DNA of 34,388 nt from a virus. Numbering within the stretch: position 1 is the stretch's first letter; each line of letters starts with the position of its first letter. Below are positions 1-6,728 of this stretch, one piece after another. The notes below the pieces were generated by a model that was given only the letters and a program-made list of their open reading frames with translations, was not told the origin of the DNA and made no database searches. The position numbers were made by a program, and so were the translations under genes. The DNA is taken from positions 1 through 34,388 of IMG/VR virus record IMGVR_UViG_3300029258_001641; one strand, written 5' to 3'.

Positions 1-299
1 ATGGTAGAAACCGCCCTGGTCGGATGATCCCAGGCCAGGCTGACCAGGATCCGGATGGCGACCGCCGCGGTCTGCGCCGCCTCTTCGGCGATGGCCAGGG
101 CCGCCCCGCCGTGGTATGAATAATCGATCGCCGCCTTTAAGGTTTCCCCGGCCTCTTCCCCCATGATGGCCGCCGCGTGGATTGGGTCGATGGGAAAGCC
201 CGGATGTTTTTCCCGGGCCCGGGCCAGGGCCGCCTGGATCTGCGCCATAGCCTCGGTTTCGGTCGCCCGGCTCCAGGATTGCTGATTGCTTGCCTTCAT
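1..299 (-). CDS. MazG-like nucleotide pyrophosphohydrolase, 3' end cut by window edge
   Basis: Ninety-nine codons are visible, from an ATG at 299 running off the left edge with no stop. The helical core has a MazG-like pattern: AAIMGEEAGETLKAAI at about residues 47-62, then IAEEAAQTAAVAIRIL at about 71-86. This resembles the EExxE and later acidic helix that bind Mg2+ in MazG and phage MazG-like enzymes. Members of that family hydrolyse (d)NTPs to NMP and pyrophosphate, and phages carry them to adjust nucleotide or alarmone pools. The start overlaps the previous stop as ATGA (296-299), so it is translationally coupled as the last visible gene of the early operon. The family call is by motif only, and substrate is unknown. 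Confidence 0.6.
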   Translation of the reverse strand, partial: MKASNQQSWSRATETEAMAQIQAALARAREKHPGFPIDPIHAAAIMGEEAGETLKAAIDYSYHGGAALAIAEEAAQTAAVAIRILVSLAWDHPTRAVST

Positions 300-484
300 T
301 TCTTCGCTCCCCGCTTGATATTCCCCGCCCGGGCGGCCGCCTGGAAAATCGGCCGAAACCAAACTTTCACCGCCGCGATCGCGTCCGCTCCATATTCCCC
401 CCAATGGTCCCGCTCGGCTCGCTTTGCTAAATATACCAGCCTCCGGCCGGCCAGGCTTCGCCCGTCAAGATTTATCCTGATCAT
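296..484 (-). CDS. Small basic phage protein, 62 aa
   Basis: This 62-residue protein starts MIRINLDGRSLAGRRLVYLA and is rich in Arg and Lys with several aromatic residues. It has no signal peptide or membrane segment. The start is fixed by a four-base ATGA overlap with the upstream 31-codon gene, and its own stop overlaps the MazG-like start in the same way. That places it firmly in the early operon. The charge suggests nucleic-acid binding, but this is an inference from composition and position; I do not recognise the family with confidence. Confidence 0.6.
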   Translation of the reverse strand: MIRINLDGRSLAGRRLVYLAKRAERDHWGEYGADAIAAVKVWFRPIFQAAARAGNIKRGAKK

Positions 485-576
485 TCCAGGATTTCTTCGG
501 GGACGATGCCGGCCAGGTCGGTCCCGCTGCTGACAATCGCGTCGATCATTTCGGTTTTTTTCAGCTTACTTGCCAC
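481..576 (-). CDS. Very small protein, 31 aa, GTG start
   Basis: The reading frame opens at GTG (576-574), preceded by GGAGG at good spacing, and encodes a 31-residue peptide beginning MASKLKKTEMIDAIVSSG. Longer upstream extension in this frame would overlap almost all of the preceding nuclease gene, so the short form is preferred. It overlaps the nuclease end by 11 bases and couples to the next gene by ATGA. A short amphipathic helix is likely. Function is unknown; it may only serve translational coupling. Confidence 0.5.
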   Translation of the reverse strand: MASKLKKTEMIDAIVSSGTDLAGIVPEEILE

Positions 577-1042
577 CTCTGACCTCCGCCTTGATGTCTT
601 TGTCTTCCCCCCAGATCGCCCGGTCCGTTTCTTTGTGTGCCTTCCAGACCCATGGAGAAACCCTGTCATCCCGGAAAAAATCCCCCGTCCGCGTTGTTTC
701 CCTTTTCTCCGTTGTTAGCGCCGGGATAGAATGAAACTCCATAACCTCGATCCGATGGGGCTTCCGGCGAATAAAAATAAAAACCCGGTCAAACATGGGT
801 TCGAATGGGACCTTTCGAAATTTTTCGACATAGTGGATAATTGACGGGTTTCGGTCGGCGCTTGCCTGGATCCAATATGTGCAGAGAATCGACCGGCGTT
901 TTGCGACCATGTCGGCGCCGAAAACGTCGGGGGTCCGGTTATACTTCGCGCCGATGGGAAAGTTAGCAACGGTCCATCCGATCGATTCTAAAAATACTTT
1001 CAATTCATTCTGGAAAATAAGGCCTTTCTGTCTTTTGTTCAT
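566..1042 (-). CDS. Putative PD-(D/E)XK endonuclease, Holliday-junction-resolvase-like
   Basis: This 158-residue protein begins MNKRQKGLIFQNELKVFLES, a Lys-Gly plus acidic helix opening like that of Hjc/VRR-NUC-type small nucleases. It is followed by a beta-hairpin core with TPDVFGADMVAKR (about residues 37-49) and CTYWIQAS (about 54-61). The pattern E...D...(E/Q)-x-(K/A) fits a degenerate PD-(D/E)XK active site, though the usual catalytic Lys is not clear. A strong GGAGG precedes the ATG. Its place right after the replication initiator and loader suggests processing of branched replication or recombination intermediates. The catalytic assignment is inferred and uncertain. Confidence 0.5.
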   Translation of the reverse strand: MNKRQKGLIFQNELKVFLESIGWTVANFPIGAKYNRTPDVFGADMVAKRRSILCTYWIQASADRNPSIIHYVEKFRKVPFEPMFDRVFIFIRRKPHRIEVMEFHSIPALTTEKRETTRTGDFFRDDRVSPWVWKAHKETDRAIWGEDKDIKAEVRGGK

Positions 1043-1054
1043 ACTTTCCTCCGA

Positions 1055-1603
1055 TCAAAAATCATAATCGTCCCCAGCCGCGGCGTCGATCTCTTCGAAA
1101 GAAACCGTTTTTTTCGTGTCTCTGACGATCTGATCAACGTCCGCATTAACAGACCCCCGCCGGCGCCGCCGGTGTAAAATCGCCTTTTTCGAATCCTTCC
1201 GGCGTAAATTCCCCTCGATCTTTCTCCCCAGACGGCAGTCGCAGGGGACGGCTTTGACGTATCCGCGGGACCGCCAGGGCTCGTCTTCATACGGGACGGT
1301 TACAAATCCCTGGTCCTGACATTTTGGGCATCCGCCGCCAGGCCCATCTGGGATCTGGTCCCGAACCGTTTCGATCGCTTTGATGATTTCGGCAACTTTT
1401 GGGAATGACTTTTCCGTCCGGTTGTCGATCAAAAAATTGACGGCCAGGCTCAACAAAAACTCGTCGATATATTTCAATTTCTCGAAATATAAATCAAAAA
1501 CCTGGTTTCTCTCTCTCTGGTTCCGCCGGCATGGTAGAAAGGCGATCTCCAAGCGTTCCAGGATCATTTCCATTTTGTGCATGGATATCTGAATCCTTGA
1601 CAT
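1055..1603 (-). CDS. Putative replicative helicase loader, G39P-like with Cys cluster
   Basis: The protein is 182 aa from the ATG at 1603. The helical N-terminal half has YFEKLKYIDEFLLSLAVNFL followed by FPKVAEIIKAIE (about residues 70-82). This matches the pattern of phage SPP1 G39P-type loaders, where a Y-x3-L helix is followed by FPTxAEI. The second half has CPKC and CDCR (about residues 97-100 and 125-128), a likely zinc-binding pair, before a basic Arg/Lys stretch. G39P-family proteins deliver the replicative helicase to the origin complex. The start shares one base with the stop of the upstream initiator (TAATG). A DnaC-type AAA+ domain is absent, so this is not a full DnaC. Function is inferred from pattern and position. 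Confidence 0.5.
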   Translation of the reverse strand: MSRIQISMHKMEMILERLEIAFLPCRRNQRERNQVFDLYFEKLKYIDEFLLSLAVNFLIDNRTEKSFPKVAEIIKAIETVRDQIPDGPGGGCPKCQDQGFVTVPYEDEPWRSRGYVKAVPCDCRLGRKIEGNLRRKDSKKAILHRRRRRGSVNADVDQIVRDTKKTVSFEEIDAAAGDDYDF

Positions 1604-2346
1604 TATTCCCCCCGCCCGTTTTCCCTTGACCTGGCCCAGGTCCCGGTATTCGCCGCCATCCTGGTCGGGCCGCGGTCCTGGGCCCGTCGAAGCCATCGGG
1701 TGATAAAACTTTTCCATTTTATTTTCTTCCTGCGTGGCCAGTCGGCCATCAGCCAGGCGACCATCCCGCGCAGCTCGTGGCGGATGTCGACCCCCGGAAA
1801 CGCCTCCCTCCATGTCTTGATGTCTTCGGGGGTTATGTTATTAAAAACTCTGTTCTCCGGATCAAAAGAAATATCTAAATTAATTACCTCTTTCGTAGTA
1901 GTATTCTTATATTTCCCCATGACTTTATTTATTACTTCCTTACTTAGAGGAAATTTCCCGGAGTACTCCCGGAGTAATCCGGGACCGCTCCCGGAATTAT
2001 TGGCCGGAATCCGGCTCGGGGCCTCCCGGTTACGCCTTAAAGATTGGAAATCGTGAAATCGCGTTATCTCTAAAAACCAGGTTTCCCCGTCCTCCGGATC
2101 CGGATATAAATTAATCAGCCCCTTGTCGGCCATGTCGACCAGAGCGCCGGCGATCGTCGTTTTTCCCGTCCGCTCTATCAATGGGACGCATTCCAGCTTG
2201 ATATCCGCCGGGTCAGCTGAAAATCTGCCATCAACGTCGACATGCGGATAAATCATCAAATAAAGCATCCTGTGGGCGTCTGAAATAAGCGCCGCCAATT
2301 TCTTGGATCTGTGGATTTCCTTTTTTATCATTCGTCCCTCCGCCAT
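1603..2346 (-). CDS. Phage replication initiator / replisome organiser
   Basis: This 247-residue protein has an N-terminal winged-helix-like region. HRSKKLAALISDAHRMLYL and PHVDVDGRFSADPADIK are typical of phage replisome-organiser proteins, where small cells of the form 'aD.dGRf.adp' occur. LINLYPDPEDGETWFLEITRFHDFQ follows within the first 110 residues. The C-terminal part is basic (WPRRKKIKWKSFITRWLRR), suited to DNA binding. GGAGG lies five bases before the ATG. It is followed directly by a loader-like gene, the usual initiator/loader order. It probably binds the phage origin and recruits the host helicase with the downstream loader. Origin repeats inside the gene were not identified by eye. 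Confidence 0.6.
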   Translation of the reverse strand: MAEGRMIKKEIHRSKKLAALISDAHRMLYLMIYPHVDVDGRFSADPADIKLECVPLIERTGKTTIAGALVDMADKGLINLYPDPEDGETWFLEITRFHDFQSLRRNREAPSRIPANNSGSGPGLLREYSGKFPLSKEVINKVMGKYKNTTTKEVINLDISFDPENRVFNNITPEDIKTWREAFPGVDIRHELRGMVAWLMADWPRRKKIKWKSFITRWLRRAQDRGPTRMAANTGTWARSRENGRGE

Positions 2347-2364
2347 TACTGCCTCCAGACAATA

Positions 2365-2484
2365 TCAAAAAACGGACCTCTGCGCCCTCTGGCGCCGTAT
2401 ACGGCGGCTTTTTGGCTTCCCGGATGTCTGATGCGCGATTTGTTCCGCCGCTTCCATTTTTCGGCTTTCTGATGGGCTTGTCAA
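2365..2484 (-). CDS. Possible small basic peptide, 39 aa, TTG start
   Basis: An open frame starts at TTG overlapping the stop of the 58-residue gene (TTGA, 2481-2484) and runs 39 codons. Its C-terminal half is Arg/Lys-rich (KPKSRRIRRQRAQR). The same kind of TTGA overlap starts the cupin gene at 26146, which gives some support. No strong Shine-Dalgarno sequence is visible. The GCCGTATACGGC palindrome lies inside this frame and encodes RRIRR. The stretch may instead be non-coding control DNA. Confidence 0.25.
   Translation of the reverse strand: MTSPSESRKMEAAEQIAHQTSGKPKSRRIRRQRAQRSVF
2393..2406. repeat. 14-bp palindrome, copy 1 of 3
   Basis: CGCCGTATACGGCG is a perfect palindrome that lies 47 bases upstream of the replication initiator start. 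Identical cores occur at 22651-22664 and 31858-31873, all at gene junctions on the minus strand. It could be an operator, a methylation or cleavage site, or an mRNA hairpin; there is no T-run after it. Confidence 0.8.
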
Positions 2485-2657
2485 GTGATCTCTTGAAAGT
2501 CGACCCGGATGATGCCTTGCTTACGGATCCGGTATCCCTTGACGTGGAAGTTTCGGCCGGCGATGGTCATATATGAGTCTATCCTGTCGGCGTCTTCCCG
2601 GATAATAAATTCAAGCATGGTTGCGGCCCGCTCGGGTATTTTTTCCTTATCCGGCAT
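2481..2657 (-). CDS. Small early protein, 58 aa
   Basis: The start at 2657 is chosen because its ATG overlaps the end of the exonuclease gene by 11 bases; an alternative in-frame upstream start would overlap the exonuclease by 86 bases. The protein begins MPDKEKIPERAATMLEFIIR and ends in a beta-rich segment, GYRIRKQGIIRVDFQEIT. It has an acidic N-terminal helix and basic beta strands but no recognised motif. Its position after the exonuclease and before the replication initiator suggests an accessory early role. Confidence 0.55.
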   Translation of the reverse strand: MPDKEKIPERAATMLEFIIREDADRIDSYMTIAGRNFHVKGYRIRKQGIIRVDFQEIT

Positions 2658-3630
2658 CGGCGGCCTCTCTCTTCGGGACCCGTTTGATCTTCGTCGACAT
2701 CCGGGCTTCGGTCCCGGTCGTCTTGATTTCAATATCTTTCCAGACCCCCCGCTTTCCTCTAAAGGCGCCGGGTTTCTTTTTTTCGCCGATCAGCCGGCTT
2801 TTCAGGATCTTGTACTCTTCGACGGGGCCCTCTTCCAGGTCGCAATATCTCTCTAACAGGGCGCCGTCTTCGTCGGTGATCTCGTCGATCCGCCGGACGT
2901 CCATCGGTTTGCACAGGTGGGAAAAATCGCACAGGCCGCAAACCTGGGGATGATAAAATATCCGCTGTGGATAGGTGCCGGCCGCGACATGCTCATTGAC
3001 GGCCCGGGCCGTTTCGACCGTTTTGTCGCCCAGGTCAAAGTCGATATGCATGGGGATAAATCTCGGCCGCTTCCCGAATGTGGCCAGGGCCAGCATAGCC
3101 CAGGGTTCGTTTTCCATAAACATATATAGGTTGGGCTGGGTTACGATCATCCGGATCCAATAGGCGGAATTATGCGCGATGGCCGCCAGGCTTCGGGTTG
3201 AATCCCAATATCTGGGGTTGACTGACTTAATTTCCAGGATCGGAAGGATATCTCCGACCCGGATCTTTCCATCGATTTTCCCGCTGATCTGCAGGTCCGG
3301 CCATGTGACCCGTTTCTGATTCTCAACGATCGGATATCCGAAATCCTCGATTTTGTGCTGCAGCCAGGTTTCAATCCGCTTCCCTTCCTTGACCCGATGG
3401 CGGCCTTCGGTCGACATTTCTTTCCGACGTTCCCAATCCAGCCGGCTGTAAACCAGGAAACGCCGGCATGGGTGGCCCAGCTGGGACGCCCAATTGTTCG
3501 CGCTGTGATCATAGGGCGCCTTTTTCCCGACGTCCGGATCCCGCTCGATCTCGGCGTCAAATTTACATTCCAGCTCCATGGCCAGATTCCGCAGGCCGGT
3601 AAATTCTTGCGTGTCTCTGTATTCGTCCAT
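2647..3630 (-). CDS. PD-(D/E)XK exonuclease, Cas4/RecB-like
   Basis: This 327-residue protein has a recognisable nuclease core. HPCRRFLVYSRLDW (about residues 53-66) has the first Cys, ISGKIDGKIR (about 115-124) has the catalytic Asp, and PILEIKSVNPRY (about 130-141) gives the E-x-K. A C-terminal cluster CGLCDFSHLC follows at about residues 231-240. Together with the early Cys, this resembles the four-Cys Fe-S clamp of Cas4 and AddB-type nucleases. Such phage enzymes resect DNA 5' ends for recombination. It starts directly after the stop of the upstream gene with GGAGG in between, so both are likely co-translated. Fe-S binding is inferred from the Cys pattern. Confidence 0.75.
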   Translation of the reverse strand: MDEYRDTQEFTGLRNLAMELECKFDAEIERDPDVGKKAPYDHSANNWASQLGHPCRRFLVYSRLDWERRKEMSTEGRHRVKEGKRIETWLQHKIEDFGYPIVENQKRVTWPDLQISGKIDGKIRVGDILPILEIKSVNPRYWDSTRSLAAIAHNSAYWIRMIVTQPNLYMFMENEPWAMLALATFGKRPRFIPMHIDFDLGDKTVETARAVNEHVAAGTYPQRIFYHPQVCGLCDFSHLCKPMDVRRIDEITDEDGALLERYCDLEEGPVEEYKILKSRLIGEKKKPGAFRGKRGVWKDIEIKTTGTEARMSTKIKRVPKREAADAG

Positions 3631-4656
3631 TTATCCCTCCTTATCGAATGGTAGACCGCCCGGGCCTTCCGTCGTTTTTTCGTGGTCGATGACTTCCCGC
3701 TCTTCGGCCGGCGGGACCTTGTCGATGACCTCAGCCTCGATGGTGGCCGCTGTGTCGCCGGCTTCCGCCCGGGCCGCGACGTCCTCGATCTGCTGGGGCG
3801 TGATATCGGTCCGCCATCCATAAACGACGACATCCGCCGCCGTGACCTTTTTCCTCTTTTGGTTGTCGTTCATCCAATTTTTATAATTCGGGTTGTCAAC
3901 CTCCCAGGACGTCGTCGGCTCGACCTGAACGATCCCAATGGCCGGGTGGTCCTTTAAAATATTCCTGGTTACGATAGACTGAGCTATCCGGTCGCCGAAT
4001 CGTTGCCGCTGGGTGTGTTCCTCGAGACATCCCTGAATGGCCGGATCCAGATAATTGATCCAGATCCCAAGCGGGGAGGCTGTTTCAAAAAACGTCCATT
4101 TGGCGCCCTCGATCCCTTTCGGCCGATCGCTTCGATGGCCGATCCTGGCCGCGTTGGGGTGCTTGGGTGTGTCGGGGTCGATTTTATTTTTCGTTTTGTC
4201 CCAGGCCCGCCGCTTCATAACCGCCTGGATCGATTGAATAAAATACGTATCGATGTTGTAATACAGGGTCTTGTCGATGATAACGGCGTTTCCGGCCGGG
4301 GAATATCCGAATCCGATCTTTCGAATGTTGACCGTTTCGATGGCCTTCGTCCGGGGGTTCCGCTCAACGTAGGGGTTGGGGAATTTCTGGCCGCCTACGG
4401 AAACATCGGGCGGCGTGATGATCGAAATCGAGGCCGTTTTGTTAAGATGTAAATATCCGGAAACGCCCAGGGCCCAGGTCCCGCCGACCTGGTAAATCTG
4501 GCCCAGGTCGGACCGCAGCCGCATCCGGGCTTTGATCGGACGCATGATCTGGCCATCCTGAGTCTGCTTAATATAGACCGTCCCAAAATCCGATTGAAGG
4601 GCGACCTTTTCCGCGCCGGCCGAAACCAGCGATTTGTCATTTTTCTGATCCGTCAT
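3631..4656 (-). CDS. Conserved phage protein, candidate single-strand annealing partner of the exonuclease
   Basis: The start at 4656 is favoured by GGAGG five bases upstream; an ATG at 4680 is also in frame. The 341-residue protein has a beta-rich centre, with GYLHLNKTASISIITPP and YVERNPRTKAIETVNIRK, and a helical segment FIQSIQAVMKRRAW. Then comes TQRQRFGDRIAQSIVTRNIL, and a Pro/Glu-rich tail closes the protein. I do not recognise a named fold. Its place immediately before a Cas4/RecB-like exonuclease is where phages usually encode a RecT, Erf or Sak-type annealing protein, so that role is a reasonable inference from context alone. Confidence 0.45.
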   Translation of the reverse strand: MTDQKNDKSLVSAGAEKVALQSDFGTVYIKQTQDGQIMRPIKARMRLRSDLGQIYQVGGTWALGVSGYLHLNKTASISIITPPDVSVGGQKFPNPYVERNPRTKAIETVNIRKIGFGYSPAGNAVIIDKTLYYNIDTYFIQSIQAVMKRRAWDKTKNKIDPDTPKHPNAARIGHRSDRPKGIEGAKWTFFETASPLGIWINYLDPAIQGCLEEHTQRQRFGDRIAQSIVTRNILKDHPAIGIVQVEPTTSWEVDNPNYKNWMNDNQKRKKVTAADVVVYGWRTDITPQQIEDVAARAEAGDTAATIEAEVIDKVPPAEEREVIDHEKTTEGPGGLPFDKEG

Positions 4657-4710
4657 ATTGACCTCCATGTTTTTTTCCAATAAAATCTGAAATGGCTTTC
4701 ATCCAAGGCC

Positions 4711-4753
4711 GGGCCGGCCCCTCCCTCCTGATTCCGCCAAACAGGGCCGGCCC
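4711..4753. repeat. Paired GGGCCGGCCC palindromes forming a hairpin
   Basis: GGGCCGGCCC occurs at 4711-4720 and 4744-4753. Each is a self-palindrome, and together they can pair around a 23-base loop. The element starts directly after the stop of the zinc-ribbon gene. There is no T-run, so an mRNA-stability or partial-attenuation role is more likely than a full terminator. Confidence 0.5.
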
Positions 4754-5032
4754 TTATCCATTCGAAATTTCCCGGATCCCGTCGGCGACGACCTTTTCCG
4801 TTTCCACGAAAAGGCTTTGCGCTGCCGTCAATTTTATAACGGCGTCTTCCAGGACCAGGATCCGGCCCTCGAGCTTGGAAATCTGGCGCTGCCCTCGGCT
4901 CCAGTATCGATCCTTGCAATTCGAATCTGGGAAAATCGACTTCGGGCAGAATCTGGCGTTGGGATGTTTTTTGAGGAAATCCGCCGGGATCGGCCGGCCG
5001 CAATTTTTACAGACGGCCTGATCATCTTTCAT
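4754..5032 (-). CDS. Zinc-ribbon plus coiled-coil phage protein
   Basis: This 92-residue protein opens with CKNCGRPIP (Cys at residues 8 and 11), then NARFCPKS and SNCKDRYW. These four Cys residues (CxxC...C...C) form a plausible zinc ribbon. The remainder is a heptad-like helix (ISKLEGRILVLEDAVIKL), suggesting a coiled coil. The domain order fits a small DNA-binding or adaptor protein. Its ATG overlaps the end of the ribbon-helix-helix gene by 11 bases, so it is the second gene of the early minus operon. The exact role is unknown. Confidence 0.55.
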   Translation of the reverse strand: MKDDQAVCKNCGRPIPADFLKKHPNARFCPKSIFPDSNCKDRYWSRGQRQISKLEGRILVLEDAVIKLTAAQSLFVETEKVVADGIREISNG

Positions 5033-5183
5033 CGGCGGCCTTTTCCTGGATCCCCTTTAAAAAATCCTCGATGATTTTCCGGACCAGGCCGGAAACGCTC
5101 CGCTCCTGGCGCCGGGCGACCTCGGCCAGGCGCCGGTGCTGTTCCTCTCGGATAGTCATTGATACCTGTCTCGTTTTTTTCAT
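5022..5183 (-). CDS. Ribbon-helix-helix (Arc/CopG-type) transcription regulator
   Basis: This 53-residue protein starts at ATG 5183, with GGATGA just upstream. Residues 4-11 (TRQVSMTI) form the expected DNA-contacting beta strand. EEQHRRLAEVARRQ is helix 1, and SVSGLVRKIIEDFLK is helix 2 with the usual Ser/Gly turn. This is the classic RHH layout. RHH proteins bind operators as dimers through the paired beta strands. It is the first gene leftward of the divergent control region and lies about 40 bases downstream of a minus-strand promoter. It is therefore a good candidate to repress itself and the opposing plus-strand promoter. Confidence 0.75.
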   Translation of the reverse strand: MKKTRQVSMTIREEQHRRLAEVARRQERSVSGLVRKIIEDFLKGIQEKAADER

Positions 5184-5221
5184 ATCGTCATCCTTTCAAA
5201 ATAAAATTTCTCACACTATAA

Positions 5222-5250
5222 ATTTAATCCATTTTTACATGAATGTCAAT
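5222..5250 (-). promoter_or_regulatory. Sigma70-type promoter for the early minus operon
   Basis: Read on the minus strand, TTGACA (5250-5245) is followed after 17 bases by TAAATT (5227-5222). The -35 is perfect and the -10 matches 4 of 6 positions. It lies about 40 bases upstream of the ribbon-helix-helix start. Surrounding DNA is AT-rich compared with the rest of the window. Confidence 0.6.
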
Positions 5251-5267
5251 AAAAAATATTAGGTTCG

Positions 5268-5325
5268 GATAAATTGCTTCCCATATTTTTTTTAATTAAT
5301 ATTATTTAATATGGATAATTTGCTT
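5268..5325. promoter_or_regulatory. Operator-like repeats between divergent promoters
   Basis: GGATAAATTGCTT (5268-5280) and GGATAATTTGCTT (5313-5325) match in 12 of 13 positions, 45 bases apart. The second overlaps the -35 of the plus-strand promoter. An inverted pair, CCATATT (5281-5287) and AATATGG (5308-5314), lies between them. Direct and inverted repeats flanking a promoter are typical of repressor sites. The nearby RHH protein is the natural candidate ligand; binding is inferred. Confidence 0.5.
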
Positions 5326-5352
5326 GACAAACGGATAAAAAAAACGTATATT
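5324..5352 (+). promoter_or_regulatory. Strong sigma70-type promoter for the plus-strand block
   Basis: TTGACA (5324-5329) and TATATT (5347-5352) are separated by exactly 17 bases. The -35 is perfect and the -10 matches 5 of 6. The AT-rich upstream tract (5281-5320) could act as an UP element. It drives the only plus-strand genes of the window. Confidence 0.7.
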
Positions 5353-5632
5353 AAGAGTGTCCCCCAGGTTGGGGGATGAGATCTTTGAAAAATAAAACGC
5401 GACTCGTCAAACCTGACGGGCGCCTCTCCTCCCTGGCCATCGAATCGGGCGATAAGGTGAAAACCTGAGAATCGAAAGTTTGCCCAGGGGATCCAGGACG
5501 GCGCCTGGTGCCAGTTCGACGGGGACCGAAACATCGAAAGTCGAAACCGGGATCCGATGGGATCCTGGTCGTCCGGGGTTGATCGTCCGGACCTGATGAT
5601 GACAGATCAAATTTTCTTTTCTGGAGGATATC
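5353..5632 (+). other. Long 5' leader with possible 30-aa leader peptide
   Basis: About 280 bases separate the promoter from the first plus-strand gene. Just after the start site lies a small hairpin, CCCCC-AGGTT-GGGGG (5361-5375). An open frame at 5376-5468 (ATG to TGA, 30 aa, rich in Lys and Arg) follows, but its ribosome-binding context is poor. The 3' end of the leader is the diverged copy of the leader element that recurs at 6252 and 7086. A regulatory leader is more likely than a real peptide. Confidence 0.4.
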
Positions 5633-5636
5633 GTGA
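5540..5636 (+). repeat. Leader element, copy A (diverged)
   Basis: This copy shares the order of blocks of the two identical copies downstream. They are GTCGAAACCGG, then a short hairpin (GGATCC pair here), CCGGACCTGA, GATGA..GACAG.TCAAA, and a terminal TCTGGAGGAT(A/G)TCGTGA that holds the Shine-Dalgarno and GTG start of the next gene. The hairpin sequence differs but the fold is kept, which suggests an RNA function. Confidence 0.6.
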
Positions 5637-6175
5637 TTATCACTATTCGGAATGATTTCCATGGCACGGAGTCCCGGATCCGGGTCAAGGCCCTTCCCGC
5701 GGTCCTGACGGATTCCCAGGTTCGCCGCGTCCGGCGTGAATTGTGCGGGATGGCGGATTGTCGATGCGGCGGCGTTCTGAATCAGCGGGGACAGCAAGAC
5801 GTTTGGATCGATTCCATCCTGAGAGGCGACGGGTCGACCTGGGTCGAGATTTCCCGCCCGTCCAGAAACACCATGCGGATTTCAAAAGACATGATCGACC
5901 GCGTCCGGCATGTCATCAAAAACTACGACTCGGACAGCGAAGAATATTTTCGGCTGCGGGATTTTCTCGCCGTCGCCCGGGCGACGGAAGTTTATTACCC
6001 GGTCGAACACGTCAAACGGATCGCCTGGGTTTTCTGTACGGCTCTTTCCGGCCGGGAAGAGTGCGAAATTTTCGGCCTGGGGGAACATTTCTGCCCGCTG
6101 GCCAGCCTGCCCGCCCTCGAAGAGCGCCGCCGTTTCCCCCGGTGTCCCCTTGCGCCGGCGGACTCGGATATCTGA
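5633..6175 (+). CDS. Conserved phage protein of the IRNDFHGTE type, 180 aa
   Basis: The protein begins at GTG 5633 after GGAGG with five-base spacing and opens MIITIRNDFHGTESRIRV. A Cys-containing segment ELCGMADCRCGGV lies at about residues 36-48, followed by acidic and basic helices. IRNDFHGTE plus a Cys-rich stretch recurs in small phage proteins, but I know of no proven function. Three Cys residues near one another (CxxxxCxC) may bind metal. It is the first gene of the plus-strand block and probably early expressed. The end (about residue 160 on) is Pro/Arg-rich and less ordered. Confidence 0.65.
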   Translation: MIITIRNDFHGTESRIRVKALPAVLTDSQVRRVRRELCGMADCRCGGVLNQRGQQDVWIDSILRGDGSTWVEISRPSRNTMRISKDMIDRVRHVIKNYDSDSEEYFRLRDFLAVARATEVYYPVEHVKRIAWVFCTALSGREECEIFGLGEHFCPLASLPALEERRRFPRCPLAPADSDI

Positions 6176-6251
6176 TCGAACCCGGGCGCTGGTCCTTCCT
6201 TTCCCGTAAACCCCCTGCTAATACAAGCTTTCACCAGCGCCCGCTTTTTCT

Positions 6252-6346
6252 TTTGTCGAAACCGGCCCGCCCGGGCCGGTCCTCCGGACCTGACCGCCCG
6301 GGGCTGATGAGACAGGTCAAAACCTTTTCTCTGGAGGATGTCGTGA
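6252..6346 (+). repeat. Leader element, copy B (95 bp, identical to copy C)
   Basis: These 95 bases are identical to 7086-7180 (offset 834). The element contains a 9-bp stem, ACCGGCCCG/CGGGCCGGT, a CCGGACCTGA block, a small hairpin AGGT-CAAA-ACCT followed by TTTTC, and then GGAGG and the GTG start. Homology extends weakly upstream (GCGCCCGCTTTT, with a one-base indel). Confidence 0.9.
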
Positions 6347-6507
6347 TGAATCGGAATTATCAGACCAATGTCAACCGGGATCGGGACCGCGTCCGGCTCT
6401 CGGATCTGGATCGGCGGATCCTGCGGATCGCCCAGGGCGAAAAAAACCGCGTCCGCCAGGACCGCGTCCGCCGGCGCCGGGATGATTTCATGGGGGCGGG
6501 CCAATGA
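6343..6507 (+). CDS. Small Arg/Asp-rich protein, 54 aa
   Basis: The start is placed at GTG 6343 because copies A and C of the leader use the GTG at the same position; the ATG at 6346 is the next codon and equally possible. The protein is very rich in Arg and Asp (RDRDRVRLSDLDRRILRIA, RVRQDRVRRRRDD). It has a charged helical character that could bind nucleic acid. It couples to the next gene by ATGA at 6504-6507. No family is recognised. Confidence 0.55.
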   Translation: MMNRNYQTNVNRDRDRVRLSDLDRRILRIAQGEKNRVRQDRVRRRRDDFMGAGQ

Positions 6508-6725
6508 GCGACCGGCCGGAATATTGGCTTTTTTCGAAGGAATCCGGGAAAATCATCCAGGACGGCGGCCTTTTCAACCGCCGCTCGCTTTTCGCCGCCT
6601 GCCCTCACGCCATTTCAAAAGCCGTCATTTTGAAAAGGACCGTCCAGGTCGTGGGGACGGTCGGGGATGTCCGCCGGGTTGTCGCGGAATTCCATGGCGC
6701 CCAGATGTCCCGGCTCGTGAAATAG
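6504..6725 (+). CDS. Small protein of unknown function, 73 aa
   Basis: The protein starts MSDRPEYWLFSKESGKIIQ and has an alpha/beta pattern: aromatic N-terminus, a central SLFAACPHAISKAVILK helix, and the beta-like VQVVGTVGDVRRVVAEF. It reads as a compact folded domain without signal or membrane segments. It is coupled to the upstream gene by ATGA and ends three bases before the next ATG. Function unknown; plausibly an early host-interaction protein by position. Confidence 0.55.
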   Translation: MSDRPEYWLFSKESGKIIQDGGLFNRRSLFAACPHAISKAVILKRTVQVVGTVGDVRRVVAEFHGAQMSRLVK

Positions 6726-6728
6726 GCG

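Noticed and set aside
2393-2406. The GCCGTATACGGC palindromes as intrinsic terminators.
   Set aside because: No T-run follows any of the three copies on either strand at proper distance, so termination is not supported.
5995-6504. A 169-codon minus-strand frame opposite the plus-strand genes.
   Set aside because: It has no ribosome-binding site, runs through the repeat element, and mirrors the frames with leader elements on the plus strand.
5743-6507. A 254-codon plus-strand frame overlapping the 180-aa gene and the 54-aa gene.
   Set aside because: The upstream part is the shifted frame of the 5633-6175 gene with Arg/Pro-rich composition; only the last 54 codons follow the leader element and Shine-Dalgarno.
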